Assembly (NCBI RefSeq): GCF_900167115.1 | Contig: NZ_FUXZ01000004.1 | Location: 186,001 to 250,000 of the forward strand | Reading direction: 5' to 3' | Length of the DNA: 64,000 bases | Origin: Eubacterium uniforme | Lineage (GTDB): Bacteria > Bacillota > Clostridia > Lachnospirales > Lachnospiraceae | Part shown: piece by piece, positions 43,391 through 52,605 of the stretch | Numbering within the stretch: position 1 is the first letter of the stretch | How the letters are laid out: each line of letters opens with the position of its first letter | The notes under the pieces: generated by a model | What the model was told of the DNA's origin: nothing | The model's input: only the letters and a program-made list of their open reading frames with translations | Database searches by the model: none | Translations under genes and position numbers: made by a program

Positions 43391-44455
43391 ATGTCAAAGA
43401 AAATAATCTTAACTGGCGGTGGAACTGCCGGACATGTAATACCTAACATAGCTTTACTTCCAGCTCTTAAGGATGCTGATTTTGAAATAATGTATGTAGG
43501 TTCCTATAAGGGAATAGAAAGAACGCTTATTGAAAAAGAAGGTTTATATTATAAGCCTATATCAAGCGGAAAGTTAAGAAGATACTTTTCAATTCAAAAC
43601 TTCATAGACCCATTCAAAGTAATCAGAGGTTATTTTCAAGCAAAAAAAATAATTAAAAAATACAATCCTGATGTTGTATTTTCCAAGGGTGGATTTGTTA
43701 GTGTTCCAGTTGTTATGGCAGCAAGCAAGAAGAAAGTTCCTGTTATCTGCCACGAGTCAGATTTAACTCCTGGTCTTGCTAATAAATTATCCATGAAGTA
43801 TGCAAATAAGATTTGTCATACATTCCCTGAAACAGCTAGATTCCTTGGTGATAAAGGTGTATTTACTGGTTCACCAGTTAGAAGCGATTTAAAAACAGGT
43901 GACAAACAAAAAGGTATTGAATACTGTGGTTTTAAGGATGATAAACCTGTAATACTTGTTGTAGGTGGAAGCCTTGGCGCAGCAGCTATTAACAAGTCAA
44001 TACGCTCATCTCTAGATACTTTGCTTAAAGACTTTAATATTATTCACTTATGCGGTAAGGAAAAATTAGATAAAAACAAGGAAGGCATAGAAGGATACAA
44101 ACAGTTTGAATATGTTAACGAAGAGATGAAAGATCTTTTCGCTGCATGTGATATCATAGTATCAAGAGCAGGTTCAAATGCTATTTGGGAATTTGTTTAC
44201 CTAAACAAACCTGCAATTTTAATCCCTCTTCCTGCTGCATCAAGTAGAGGTGATCAGATTTTAAATGCAAAATCATTTAAAAAGCAGGGATTCTGTGAAG
44301 TTCTCAATGAAGAAGATTTAACAGATGAGTTACTTATTTCAACAATTGAGGATATGTATAAGAACAAAGATAAATACATTGATGCAATGAACAAGTCAGA
44401 AGCAACTAAAGCAGTTGATAAGATTACAAAACTTCTAATTGAAGCTTGTAAATAA
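43391..44455 (+). CDS. murG: UDP-GlcNAc:lipid I N-acetylglucosaminyltransferase
   Basis: This 354-residue GT28 enzyme turns lipid I into lipid II at the inner membrane face. Motifs: TGGGTAGHVIPNIAL, VVFSKGGFVSVPVV, HESDLTPGLANKLS, VVGGSLGAAAIN and the donor site SRAGSNAIWEFVYLNKPAILIPLP. It lies outside a dcw division cluster and next to an LCP gene, as in many Clostridia. ATG has AGGA upstream. Divergent MurG paralogues exist in these genomes, so a second copy elsewhere cannot be excluded. Confidence 0.93.
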   Translation: MSKKIILTGGGTAGHVIPNIALLPALKDADFEIMYVGSYKGIERTLIEKEGLYYKPISSGKLRRYFSIQNFIDPFKVIRGYFQAKKIIKKYNPDVVFSKGGFVSVPVVMAASKKKVPVICHESDLTPGLANKLSMKYANKICHTFPETARFLGDKGVFTGSPVRSDLKTGDKQKGIEYCGFKDDKPVILVVGGSLGAAAINKSIRSSLDTLLKDFNIIHLCGKEKLDKNKEGIEGYKQFEYVNEEMKDLFAACDIIVSRAGSNAIWEFVYLNKPAILIPLPAASSRGDQILNAKSFKKQGFCEVLNEEDLTDELLISTIEDMYKNKDKYIDAMNKSEATKAVDKITKLLIEACK

Positions 44456-44473
44456 TTTGATTTTTTAACATAT

Positions 44474-44508
44474 AAAAAGACTTTAGATTAATTTCTAAAG
44501 TCTTTTTT
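44474..44508. terminator. Bidirectional terminator between murG and the HIT gene
   Basis: AAAAAGACTTTAGA and TCTAAAGTCTTTTT pair around a 6-nt loop with A and T flanks; it lies between two convergent genes. Confidence 0.9.
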
Positions 44509-44518
44509 ATACTAAATA

Positions 44519-44938
44519 TTACTGAAGTTTTGATTTAATATTTTCAGCAAGTGCTGATAACTTATCCATCTCGGGTTCTAAATGCTTCCAAGTAATTGTT
44601 GCACTATCACCTTTATATCTTGGAATAATATGTGTATGGAAATGGAATATAGTCTGACCTGCTATTTCACCATTATTCTGAAGAATATTAAGTCCATCAC
44701 ATCCTGTTTCTTCCTTAATTGCAGCAGCAACTTTCTTTGCAACTACGAAAAGCTTACTTGCTTCATTATCACCAAGTTCATATACATTTGCGTAATGTTC
44801 CTTAGGTAAGATTAAAGCATGTCCAAAAGATGCTGGAGAAATATCAAATATTACTCTAAAATCTTCATCCTCATAAAGTGTTGTTGATGGAATTTCTCCA
44901 CCTGCTATTTTACAAAAAATACATTCTGGGTCTTTCAT
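44519..44938 (-). CDS. HIT-family nucleotide hydrolase
   Basis: This 139-residue protein of the histidine triad family, HinT branch, has CIFCKIAGGEIPSTTLYEDED, HALILPKEHYANVYEL, and the catalytic triad HFHTHIIPRY. It hydrolyses phosphoramidates such as AMP-lysine or AMP-NH2; physiological substrate unknown. Length is typical. The ATG at 44938 has GGAGG six bases upstream. It follows the rhomboid gene on the minus strand. Confidence 0.94.
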   Translation of the reverse strand: MKDPECIFCKIAGGEIPSTTLYEDEDFRVIFDISPASFGHALILPKEHYANVYELGDNEASKLFVVAKKVAAAIKEETGCDGLNILQNNGEIAGQTIFHFHTHIIPRYKGDSATITWKHLEPEMDKLSALAENIKSKLQ

Positions 44939-44996
44939 TTCTACCTCCTCAATTTTACTAGTATTTACTATTATTATTTATTATAAATCTCTTTAA

Positions 44997-46091
44997 TTAT
45001 AATCTTTTCTTTAAAATTTCTCTACCAGGTCCTAATAAAAACCATAATCTTGCAATAATAAGACCGGCAATCAAACCTGCAATATGCGCTGTTACATCAA
45101 CCGATGAATCAATTAAAACATCGCTCATAGTAAGGAAAACAACTAGTATAACTCTTATTACTCCGCTTTTTAAAGTAACCATTCTTTTCTCTACTGGAAT
45201 CTGTAGAATCTCAACCATCGTTACAATAATATATACACCTAATATTCCATATATGGCTCCACTTGCTCCTGCGCCTACAACATCACCTGTTGCATTAGCA
45301 CATGATACAATTCCAGCTATCAAGCCCGTTGAAAGATACATAAACAAAAATGGAATTGTTTTAACCTTCTTTTCTATTTTATCACCTAATACCGCAAGCA
45401 TAAACATATTACCTAAAATATGCTCAATACCAAAATGCATAAACATGGAAGTAACAAGTCTATAATACTCTCCACCCTTTAAAATCTTTTGAGGATTACT
45501 TGCACCATGCTTAAGCATAAAGCTTGAATCCAATGTTGATCCTATCATTTCTAAATAGATAAAATATGCAACATTTAAAAATATCAAGAGCGCTGTAGCG
45601 TACGGGAACATCTTAACTTTAGAAAGAAAAGAAGTTTCATTTTTTTCATCTTCATCTACAGAATTTAAAGCAATTTCCATCGATTTATATAAATCGCAGA
45701 AATCATCTGGCTGATTTTCAAAAATCATGATTCTCTTTCCTCTTGAATCCAACAGCCAGTATTTCACGTTAGCATCATTATACGATTTTATCTGATTATC
45801 GCCTCTACCATATCCCATCTCAACTTCCGGATTTCCAGTTAGTACCAAACAGATACTATCTACATCCGTTGCCTTCTTCATATACAATATTTGGGCAATT
45901 CTTCGACTAATATCTTCTAGTATACCGCCTCCAGATCTTGTTCCTGCTTCATTATTAAAAACAAAGACTACCTTATATTCTGTTTCATTTTCAACTTTAA
46001 TATAGGATCTTATATCTATGTCCTTGCCTTCTATGTTCCCCTTAATAAAACCCTTATCTAACAAAGCTTTCTCAACTCTGTCTACTAGCAT
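44997..46091 (-). CDS. Rhomboid-family intramembrane serine protease
   Basis: This 364-residue protein has a soluble N-terminal domain (about 1-160) and six or seven membrane segments. The catalytic serine is in GAGASGAIYGILG and the histidine in DVTAHIAGLIAG; the HFGIEHILGNMFML block is the usual histidine-rich helix. The N-terminal domain resembles those of Firmicute GluP-type rhomboids. I chose ATG at 46091 because GGAGG lies between it and the upstream ATG at 46103. It cleaves membrane proteins; substrates unknown. Confidence 0.9.
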   Translation of the reverse strand: MLVDRVEKALLDKGFIKGNIEGKDIDIRSYIKVENETEYKVVFVFNNEAGTRSGGGILEDISRRIAQILYMKKATDVDSICLVLTGNPEVEMGYGRGDNQIKSYNDANVKYWLLDSRGKRIMIFENQPDDFCDLYKSMEIALNSVDEDEKNETSFLSKVKMFPYATALLIFLNVAYFIYLEMIGSTLDSSFMLKHGASNPQKILKGGEYYRLVTSMFMHFGIEHILGNMFMLAVLGDKIEKKVKTIPFLFMYLSTGLIAGIVSCANATGDVVGAGASGAIYGILGVYIIVTMVEILQIPVEKRMVTLKSGVIRVILVVFLTMSDVLIDSSVDVTAHIAGLIAGLIIARLWFLLGPGREILKKRL

Positions 46092-46166
46092 AAATTCCTC
46101 CATAAAATTACGTTAGTATCATTTTACTACTATCTTTCATATAATCACTAACCAATTTAATCTATA

Positions 46167-46706
46167 TTATGATTTTTTATCAAGTTTCCTTATATAAGCA
46201 AATGTTTCCTTTTCACCCTTTTCTTCAAGCATTACTAACAGACTTTCAATAAAATCTGATGTTTCAGGATGAATCATTCTTTTTCCTTTTGCCTTCATAA
46301 AGTATTTAAGCGGTTCTCCATCATTATACTTATCTTTTAAATATATCTTACTAGCCGCTACTCTATCACAAAACATTTCTATTACATATCTTGTAGGCAT
46401 TTTAACCGGACTCATAACTCTTGTTTCTGGATTATAATCTGTCCAGTATTCAAAATGATGTTTGTTTCTTCCTTTATGATGCATCCATGCATATGAAAAC
46501 CCATATGCTTCTCTTTCCCCTTCATTAGGACTTCTATATCCCTGATAATATTTTACTCCCTTAAAAAATTCCTCAGGACAATATTTTGATAAATCATGTC
46601 TTAAACCTTGAAACCCAATTCCAGCTTTAAAAGCATGATATATAACTCTACGTCTATGTTTATTTATTGTATGTAAATGTCCAAAAAATCTCTGAAAAAA
46701 ATTCAT
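46167..46706 (-). CDS. DUF5662 family protein
   Basis: This 179-residue cytoplasmic protein is rich in histidine, with LRHDLSKYCPEEF, AWMHHKGRNKHHFEYWTDY and EMFCDRVAASKIY. These are the marks of the DUF5662 family seen in Clostridia and phages. The HD and HH pairs suggest a metal site, perhaps an HD-like fold. Function is unknown. It lies between birA and the rhomboid gene, on the same strand, with about 30 bases to birA. Confidence 0.8.
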   Translation of the reverse strand: MNFFQRFFGHLHTINKHRRRVIYHAFKAGIGFQGLRHDLSKYCPEEFFKGVKYYQGYRSPNEGEREAYGFSYAWMHHKGRNKHHFEYWTDYNPETRVMSPVKMPTRYVIEMFCDRVAASKIYLKDKYNDGEPLKYFMKAKGKRMIHPETSDFIESLLVMLEEKGEKETFAYIRKLDKKS

Positions 46707-46736
46707 CTCAACTTCACCAAACTAACTTATTCCTTT

Positions 46737-47756
46737 TTACTTTGTTCTAACACTTACTTCACCACTTCTAAGTGTTTCTAATTCTCCGTCTTTCTTTTTA
46801 ACAACAAGTCCTAAGTTATCATCTATATCAATCACTTTACCAGTCTCTAAACTATCACCGTATTTGCTAACTATTTCACTAGTTGTTCCAAGGCTTCCAT
46901 GATTAGAATCTATTATATACACTTCTTTACCTAATACTATGGATTTATCCTTATACGCTTTAAGGAAATCTTTCTCAGGCAATTTATTATAGTATTTCAT
47001 AAATTCATTAACCGTTTCAGCCACTAGTTTAGAACTAACATCTTCAATGTCTTCACCATTAATAACAGGTCCTGCGATTTTTTTAATTTCATCACCATAT
47101 CCCCCCTCTGGCTCTCTTACATTAATGCCTATTCCAACAACTGCATAATCAAGACTTCCATTCTCCATACTAATAGAGCCTTCTGTTAAAATGCCACATA
47201 CTTTTTTGTCGTCTAAAAGTACATCATTAACCCATTTTATTTTCGCTTCCTTAGAAGTAACTTTCTTAATCGCCGTAACCACTGCAACTGCTGCAATTGT
47301 AGTTATAAAAAGAGCTTCATTAGGATTAATACTTGGTCTTAATAACAAACTAAAATACACACCTCCATTTTTAGGTGAAGAAAATGCTCTATTCATTCTG
47401 CCCTTACCCTTTGTCTGTTCTTTTGCAACAACCAAAAGGCCCTCACTTTCTCCATGTGCACCTTTTTCTTTTAAGTATGTATTTGTTGAATCTAAGCTAT
47501 CAAATACTTCTACTCTAATATTTCCATCATTTAGATATTTCTTAATTGCATCCTTACTAATAACATCAACACTTGATACAATTCTATATCCCTTATTTGA
47601 TATTGCATCAATCATTATTCCGTCTTTCTTAATGCTATTAATGGCTTTCCAGATTGCATTTCTAGAAACACCTAATTTTTCAGATAAGAATCCACCTGAT
47701 ATATAATCTTCTTTATTCTCTTGTAAGTATTTTAAAACCTGTTCCTTTGTACTCAT
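46737..47756 (-). CDS. birA: Bifunctional biotin ligase / biotin operon repressor
   Basis: This 339-residue protein has an N-terminal winged helix (residues 1-65; GGFLSEKLGVSRNAIWKAINSIKKDG), a ligase domain (DSLDSTNTYLKE, KEQTKGKGRMNRAF, KWVNDVLLDDKKVCGIL, VGIGINV) and a C-terminal SH3-like domain. It activates biotin and attaches it to carboxylase carrier proteins, and may repress biotin genes. ATG at 47756 overlaps the CapA gene stop by four bases. Confidence 0.95.
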   Translation of the reverse strand: MSTKEQVLKYLQENKEDYISGGFLSEKLGVSRNAIWKAINSIKKDGIMIDAISNKGYRIVSSVDVISKDAIKKYLNDGNIRVEVFDSLDSTNTYLKEKGAHGESEGLLVVAKEQTKGKGRMNRAFSSPKNGGVYFSLLLRPSINPNEALFITTIAAVAVVTAIKKVTSKEAKIKWVNDVLLDDKKVCGILTEGSISMENGSLDYAVVGIGINVREPEGGYGDEIKKIAGPVINGEDIEDVSSKLVAETVNEFMKYYNKLPEKDFLKAYKDKSIVLGKEVYIIDSNHGSLGTTSEIVSKYGDSLETGKVIDIDDNLGLVVKKKDGELETLRSGEVSVRTK

Positions 47757-48940
47757 AATTTTCCTTTAAACTTACCCTTAGGATCAACTATTTTTCTATA
47801 TTGTTTTTCAATTTCCTTATAACCTTTAAGATGCTTTTCTGTAATTTCAGCAAATGGTATAATATCGTATCCTCTAGCCAGATTTATATTATATGTATAT
47901 GTTAAATCAAATTTTGTATTTTCAAAACTTACTTTTCCATCATTAACAACTATATCCGTTGCTGCTAGAAGTCCTATTATCTTTGCCATTCCAAGTTCAT
48001 GCTGTGCAGATATTAAATTTCCCAAAGAATATATACATAATGTATCTCCAACATATTCTATAGGCTGAATCACATGAGGATGTGAACCTATAATAAGATT
48101 AACTCCGATTTTAGATAGGTACTTCGCTTCCTCTCTTTGTTCAGATGTAGGCTCATGAGTATACTCAACGCCCCAATGCATTGCTACCATTATTACTTCT
48201 GCGCCTTTACTTCTTGCTGTTTCAACATCCTTTTTAACTAATTCTCTACTATACTCATTAACAAGATACTCCTTGCCCTCAGGTGCATGGAATCCATTAG
48301 TAGGTATTGTATATGCTAAAAATGCATATTTAATATCATTCTTTTCATAAACAGGTATGTCATCTCTTTCTTCAAATGAATCATATGAACCTGCTGTATG
48401 TGCTTTTTTTGATAAGGTCTTCCAAAACTTAATTGAATATCTAAGACCTTCCTCTCTACAGTCAAATGAATGATTATTAGCCAAACTAACTAAATTAAAA
48501 CCTGTTTTTACAAGATCAGAACCTATCTCATCAGGTGAACAAAAAAGAGGAAAATTACTTGGTTCTCCACCTCCGATTATAGATTCCTGATTATAGTATC
48601 TTAAATCATATTTTTTCAATATTGGTTTAAATCTTGTAAACATCTTTGCAAAATCGTATTCATCCGTTGACTTATATGTTTTATTTTTGCTCGCATCCAT
48701 AAATACACCATTATGGATAACTGTATCACCAGCCATAATAATAGACATTCTTCTTTCAGGAAGTTTCTTAGGTTCTATAACATCCTGCATTTTATGATTT
48801 ATGGCTATCTCCTTGCTGTAATCAGTCTTTTTTTCCTTACTTGGTTTTTTCTTAAATTCCTTAACAGTCAAACCAATAACAACAACCAACACGAAAACTA
48901 GCAATGTCCCAAATATCGTCTTCAAACCATTTTTACTCAT
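47753..48940 (-). CDS. CapA-family metallophosphatase-like membrane protein
   Basis: This 395-residue protein has one N-terminal membrane anchor (about residues 9-27) and an external CapA/PGA_cap domain with IIMAGDTVIHNG, SLANNHSFDC, MVAMHWGVEYTHEP and IGSHPHVIQPIEY, the calcineurin-like metal motifs. PgsA/CapA proteins support poly-gamma-glutamate synthesis, but no pgs/cap synthase genes are nearby, so its role is unclear. It could act on another wall polymer. Same operon as birA. Confidence 0.88.
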   Translation of the reverse strand: MSKNGLKTIFGTLLVFVLVVVIGLTVKEFKKKPSKEKKTDYSKEIAINHKMQDVIEPKKLPERRMSIIMAGDTVIHNGVFMDASKNKTYKSTDEYDFAKMFTRFKPILKKYDLRYYNQESIIGGGEPSNFPLFCSPDEIGSDLVKTGFNLVSLANNHSFDCREEGLRYSIKFWKTLSKKAHTAGSYDSFEERDDIPVYEKNDIKYAFLAYTIPTNGFHAPEGKEYLVNEYSRELVKKDVETARSKGAEVIMVAMHWGVEYTHEPTSEQREEAKYLSKIGVNLIIGSHPHVIQPIEYVGDTLCIYSLGNLISAQHELGMAKIIGLLAATDIVVNDGKVSFENTKFDLTYTYNINLARGYDIIPFAEITEKHLKGYKEIEKQYRKIVDPKGKFKGKL

Positions 48941-49132
48941 GACTTACCCCTTCATGAACTTATTAATTTTTCCATTCTTCGCGTCTAATAGTATAACATA
49001 TTTATACATATTTATAAAACCCTTGTGATTGAAATACTAATACAAATATGTTATTATCTGCTATGTGTATTTTTACGAATACATAATTATAAATATTTTG
49101 CATTTGCTGCAAAAACTAAAGGAAGAATTATT

Positions 49133-49783
49133 ATGAACATTTATATATTCAGACATGGAACAACTGAATGGAATAAAACATTTAAAATTCAAGGAGCAAG
49201 CAACATCCCTCTTGCAGAAGCTGGAATAGAACAGGCACACATTGCAGGAGCGGCTCTTAAAGAAGCCAATCTTTCTTTTGATATGGTATTTTCAAGTCCC
49301 CTTGATAGAGCATACGAAACTGCAAAGATTTTAACCTCTTATACAAATGAAGGTATTGAAATAACAAAGGATTCAAGAATTAGAGAGTTAGAATTCGGAG
49401 ATTTTGAAGGACATACATTTGAAGAACTAGCAGGCATAGACGGAAGTCCTTTTATTTACTTTAAAACAAGTCCAGATTTATATAACGAAAAAGCTCCTTA
49501 TTACTACAAGGAAAATCAACCTGAATCTCTTTCACACCTGTGCAAAAGAACTAAGGATTTTTTTGAAAACGTAATTGAACCATTAGAAAAAGAACAACCT
49601 AATAGTAATGTTTTAATCGTTGCTCACGGTGCTGTAAATAAAGGCATGCTTATGCACGTTAATAAAGAAACAGATTTGAAAAACTTTTGGAAACCAGGCC
49701 TTCAAAGCAATTGCCATGCTGCTATAGTTAGTCTAGTGAATGGAAATTACAACGTATTAGAGTATAATAAGGAATACAAATAA
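49133..49783 (+). CDS. Histidine phosphatase family protein
   Basis: This 216-residue protein is of the phosphoglycerate mutase-like (branch 1 histidine phosphatase) type, with IYIFRHGTTEWN (catalytic His), SSPLDRAYETAKIL, RIRELEFGDFEG and LIVAHGAVNKGML. I chose ATG at 49133 with AAAGGAAG upstream; the open frame reaches 49025 but the extra 36 residues do not fit the family. Substrate unknown; sizes like this include cobalamin and sugar phosphatases. Confidence 0.9.
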   Translation: MNIYIFRHGTTEWNKTFKIQGASNIPLAEAGIEQAHIAGAALKEANLSFDMVFSSPLDRAYETAKILTSYTNEGIEITKDSRIRELEFGDFEGHTFEELAGIDGSPFIYFKTSPDLYNEKAPYYYKENQPESLSHLCKRTKDFFENVIEPLEKEQPNSNVLIVAHGAVNKGMLMHVNKETDLKNFWKPGLQSNCHAAIVSLVNGNYNVLEYNKEYK

Positions 49784-49787
49784 AAAC

Positions 49788-49848
49788 AACCGACAAAAAC
49801 ATTGATTTTAAAGATAATCATCTTAAAATTTCTAAGTTTTCGTCGGTT
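49788..49848. terminator. Terminator between the phosphatase and Nudix genes
   Basis: AACCGACAAAAAC (49788-49800) and GTTTTCGTCGGTT (49836-49848) pair with one bulged base at the base of a long imperfect stem, between convergent genes. Confidence 0.75.
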
Positions 49849-49869
49849 ATTTTATTTATATTTAATTCT

Positions 49870-50370
49870 TTACTCAAATACTCTCTTTATACTATCGTAA
49901 TGCAAGAACTTACCTTCTGCTGCAATAGCTTCAATCTCTTCCTTTGTAGCAAATGTAAATCCAGCAGTTTCAGCTTCCTGTAACTTTACATCTTCCTCTG
50001 TAACATCCTTTACAAATCTGTAAATATCAACAAAGTAATTATCACCTTCATCTGGATTCTCTCTTGAATATGTAAATACATATCCACCATCTGCATCACT
50101 TACATCTATTCCTGTTTCTTCTAAAACTTCTCTTTTAACAGCTTCAAGTGATGACTCTCCAGCCTGAGCAGCACCTCCACTTACTTCCCAATGTCCTGGT
50201 GCCCACGCCTTTGTTTCAACTCTCTTTGTAATTAAAAACTTTCCATCTGGCCTTTTTATTACTCCTAAAACTGTAAGATGAAAATCGCCCGGCTTCATAG
50301 TCCAGTCGTTTCTTTCCATTGTTCTTCCAGTTAATTTTTTATCCCTATCATAGATATCCCAAAGTTCCAT
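49870..50370 (-). CDS. Nudix hydrolase
   Basis: This 166-residue protein begins MELWDIYDRDKKLTGRTMERND like the YfcD/isopentenyl-isomerase-type Nudix group. The Nudix box is GGAAQAGESSLEAVKREVLE plus ETG, with all glutamates kept. It hydrolyses a nucleoside diphosphate derivative; which one is unknown. ATG at 50370 has AGGAG upstream. Single gene. The 268-base gap to the next gene holds only a likely TATAAT (50593-50598) for the downstream gene. Confidence 0.93.
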   Translation of the reverse strand: MELWDIYDRDKKLTGRTMERNDWTMKPGDFHLTVLGVIKRPDGKFLITKRVETKAWAPGHWEVSGGAAQAGESSLEAVKREVLEETGIDVSDADGGYVFTYSRENPDEGDNYFVDIYRFVKDVTEEDVKLQEAETAGFTFATKEEIEAIAAEGKFLHYDSIKRVFE

Positions 50371-50638
50371 CTGTTTCTCCTTTTACACTTTTTTACTTCA
50401 TTCTCAACTAATATATCATATAACCATTATTTTTCTCAAGATTTTCCATATATGAAACATAAAAAGAATCTCCATCACCCTTATTTATTTGTTATCTCTA
50501 ACATTTTAATTATGCCATTTTAATATACTAAAATCAATGATTTCAAATTCAAAAAATACACTTTATTTCTTTATCCTAAAAATAATCCGTGATATAATTT
50601 AATTAACTATATAATCTGGATAGTGGGAGGATTATAGA

Positions 50639-52552
50639 ATGAATAATAAGATTGCAGTATTTGCTAATGGTTTTAGCAATGAGTTTATCGAAAAAGTTAT
50701 AACCGGTATACAAAAAGAAGCAAAGAAAGATGGAATAGATATCTTTGTTTTTGTTTCATACTGCGCTCATTCAACCCCTGAATTACAAAACAAATGTCAG
50801 CTCAATATATTCCATCTTCCAAACCCACAGGATTTCGATGGGGCGATAATGCTTACAAATACATTTAATTTTTCTTATGAGCAAGAACGTGTCTGTGCAT
50901 GTTTTCAACGTGAAGGTGTTCCTATGCTTTCTTTAGAAGTTGATGTCCCTGATATGTCTTGTATAAAATCTGAAAACTATAAAGGTGTTAGAGCACTTGC
51001 AACACACCTTATTGAGCATCATAAAGCAAAGAAGATTCTCTATGTAAATGGAATTGAAGGTAATGCTGAAAATGCCACTAGACGTAAAGCTTTACTCGAT
51101 GTTCTTAAAGAACATAATATGGAATTATACGCTGAAATAAGTGGAAATTTTAGTTTTTATAGTGCATATAGTGAAACAAACAACTATTTAGATTCAAAAA
51201 AAGAACTCCCAGATGCGATTGTATGTGCAAATGATTATATGGCTCTTGGAGTCAATTCCGCACTTAATGCACACGGTTATAACGTTCCAAGAGATGTTAT
51301 AGTTACTGGTTTTGATATGATTAAAGATAGCCAATGGACAGTTCCTATTTTAGCTACAGTATCAAGTGGTTGGGATTCCCTTGGTGAAACGGCTTATAAC
51401 AAACTAAAGTATCAAATTGAACATCCAAAGGAAATATTCACAGAAATTTATGATTCGTTTTTTATTCCATCTGAAAGCTGTGGTTGTAAAGCTACTAAAG
51501 AAGCTGAAGAAAAACGAATCAACAAAATTAGAAATCTTCACTATGAAAGCATCCAGAAAAATATTATGAATATATGTTTCCAAAGATTACAAATTCCTCT
51601 TGCGCAAGCCAAACGTAAAGAAGATTTCTATGATAAAGGTTTCAAAGATTTAAGAGACATTCCTGATATTGGTCCAAATTATTGTATTTGTACAGAGCCT
51701 GAATTTTTCGAGTTAAATAATGATTTTTATCCTGAACGCATAAGAGGATATAGTAATAACATGGATATTCTTTATGAGCTAGAGGATAATCAAAAAAAGG
51801 CAATGGGACATTTAAACTCTAAAGACCTTTATCCTAATTATAAACATGAAGAAGGAAAATCAAATCTTTATATATTTGCTCCGCTTAATTATATGAATTT
51901 TATTATCGGTTATATTGCAATAAAAAATACACCAACTTTACTTTTCAATGCTGAGCTATGTAATTTCGTTTCAAATATGAATGCTCTACTTTTTAGTATG
52001 CGTGTTCATATATTTGCTGAAAAAACAAATAAAGAATTAAAAAGAATATATATGAACGATGCTCTAACTGGCATATATAATCGTACTGGATGCGAAAAAG
52101 TTCTTTATAATTATATACTTGATCAGAAAGAAAAAAAGGAAAGATCCATTCTTGTTTTCGCAGATATCGATCGCATGAAAACCATTAATGATGTATATGG
52201 ACACCTTAATGGAGATTTTGCAATAAAAGCTACTGCTGAGGCATTTAAAAAACATGCTCCAAAAGATTGGCTATTCGGAAGATATGGCGGTGATGAATTT
52301 ATTGCTGTAGGTTCTTGTCCACCGGATGATGAAATTCCTACATTTATAAAGAACTTATCGGAATCAATGACTGCAGATTTTAAATCACTGAATCTATCAT
52401 TTATGTTACATGCAAGTATCGGTTATGTTGTAATTGAACCTGCAGATGAAGGTACTATTAATGATTATATCAACTCAGCTGATAAAGTTATGTATGCTGA
52501 AAAAGAAAAGTATCATGAAATAATAGATTCGATGCGAAAAAATAATTTATGA
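50639..52552 (+). CDS. Cytosolic sugar-binding-domain/GGDEF fusion, probable diguanylate cyclase
   Basis: This 637-residue protein has no signal peptide or membrane segment. Residues 1 to about 275 form a LacI-type ligand-binding domain without its DNA-binding head (VPRDVIVTGFDMIKDS). A middle region (about 290-450) has a GAF-like look (LYIFAPLNYMNFIIGYIAI). A GGDEF domain follows (about 470-630; DALTGIYNRTG, ADIDRMKTINDVYGH, RYGGDEF at 548-554). The active motif is intact; the RxxD inhibitory site is absent. It likely makes c-di-GMP in response to an intracellular sugar. Confidence 0.87.
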   Translation: MNNKIAVFANGFSNEFIEKVITGIQKEAKKDGIDIFVFVSYCAHSTPELQNKCQLNIFHLPNPQDFDGAIMLTNTFNFSYEQERVCACFQREGVPMLSLEVDVPDMSCIKSENYKGVRALATHLIEHHKAKKILYVNGIEGNAENATRRKALLDVLKEHNMELYAEISGNFSFYSAYSETNNYLDSKKELPDAIVCANDYMALGVNSALNAHGYNVPRDVIVTGFDMIKDSQWTVPILATVSSGWDSLGETAYNKLKYQIEHPKEIFTEIYDSFFIPSESCGCKATKEAEEKRINKIRNLHYESIQKNIMNICFQRLQIPLAQAKRKEDFYDKGFKDLRDIPDIGPNYCICTEPEFFELNNDFYPERIRGYSNNMDILYELEDNQKKAMGHLNSKDLYPNYKHEEGKSNLYIFAPLNYMNFIIGYIAIKNTPTLLFNAELCNFVSNMNALLFSMRVHIFAEKTNKELKRIYMNDALTGIYNRTGCEKVLYNYILDQKEKKERSILVFADIDRMKTINDVYGHLNGDFAIKATAEAFKKHAPKDWLFGRYGGDEFIAVGSCPPDDEIPTFIKNLSESMTADFKSLNLSFMLHASIGYVVIEPADEGTINDYINSADKVMYAEKEKYHEIIDSMRKNNL

Positions 52553-52558
52553 ATATGC

Positions 52559-52598
52559 AAAAAAGGATTGTAAAGATTACTCTTTACAATCCTTTTTT
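52559..52598. terminator. Bidirectional terminator between the GGDEF gene and clpB
   Basis: An 18-bp perfect stem (A6-GGATTGTAAAGA and complement) with a 4-nt loop lies between the two convergent genes. Confidence 0.93.
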
Positions 52599-52605
52599 TG
52601 TCTAA

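Noticed and set aside
47191-47706. 171-codon plus-strand frame inside birA
   Set aside because: It is antisense to the biotin ligase domain and lacks a ribosome site.
49025-49132. Longer start for the histidine phosphatase
   Set aside because: The 36 extra residues have no family match and lie before a good ribosome site for ATG 49133.
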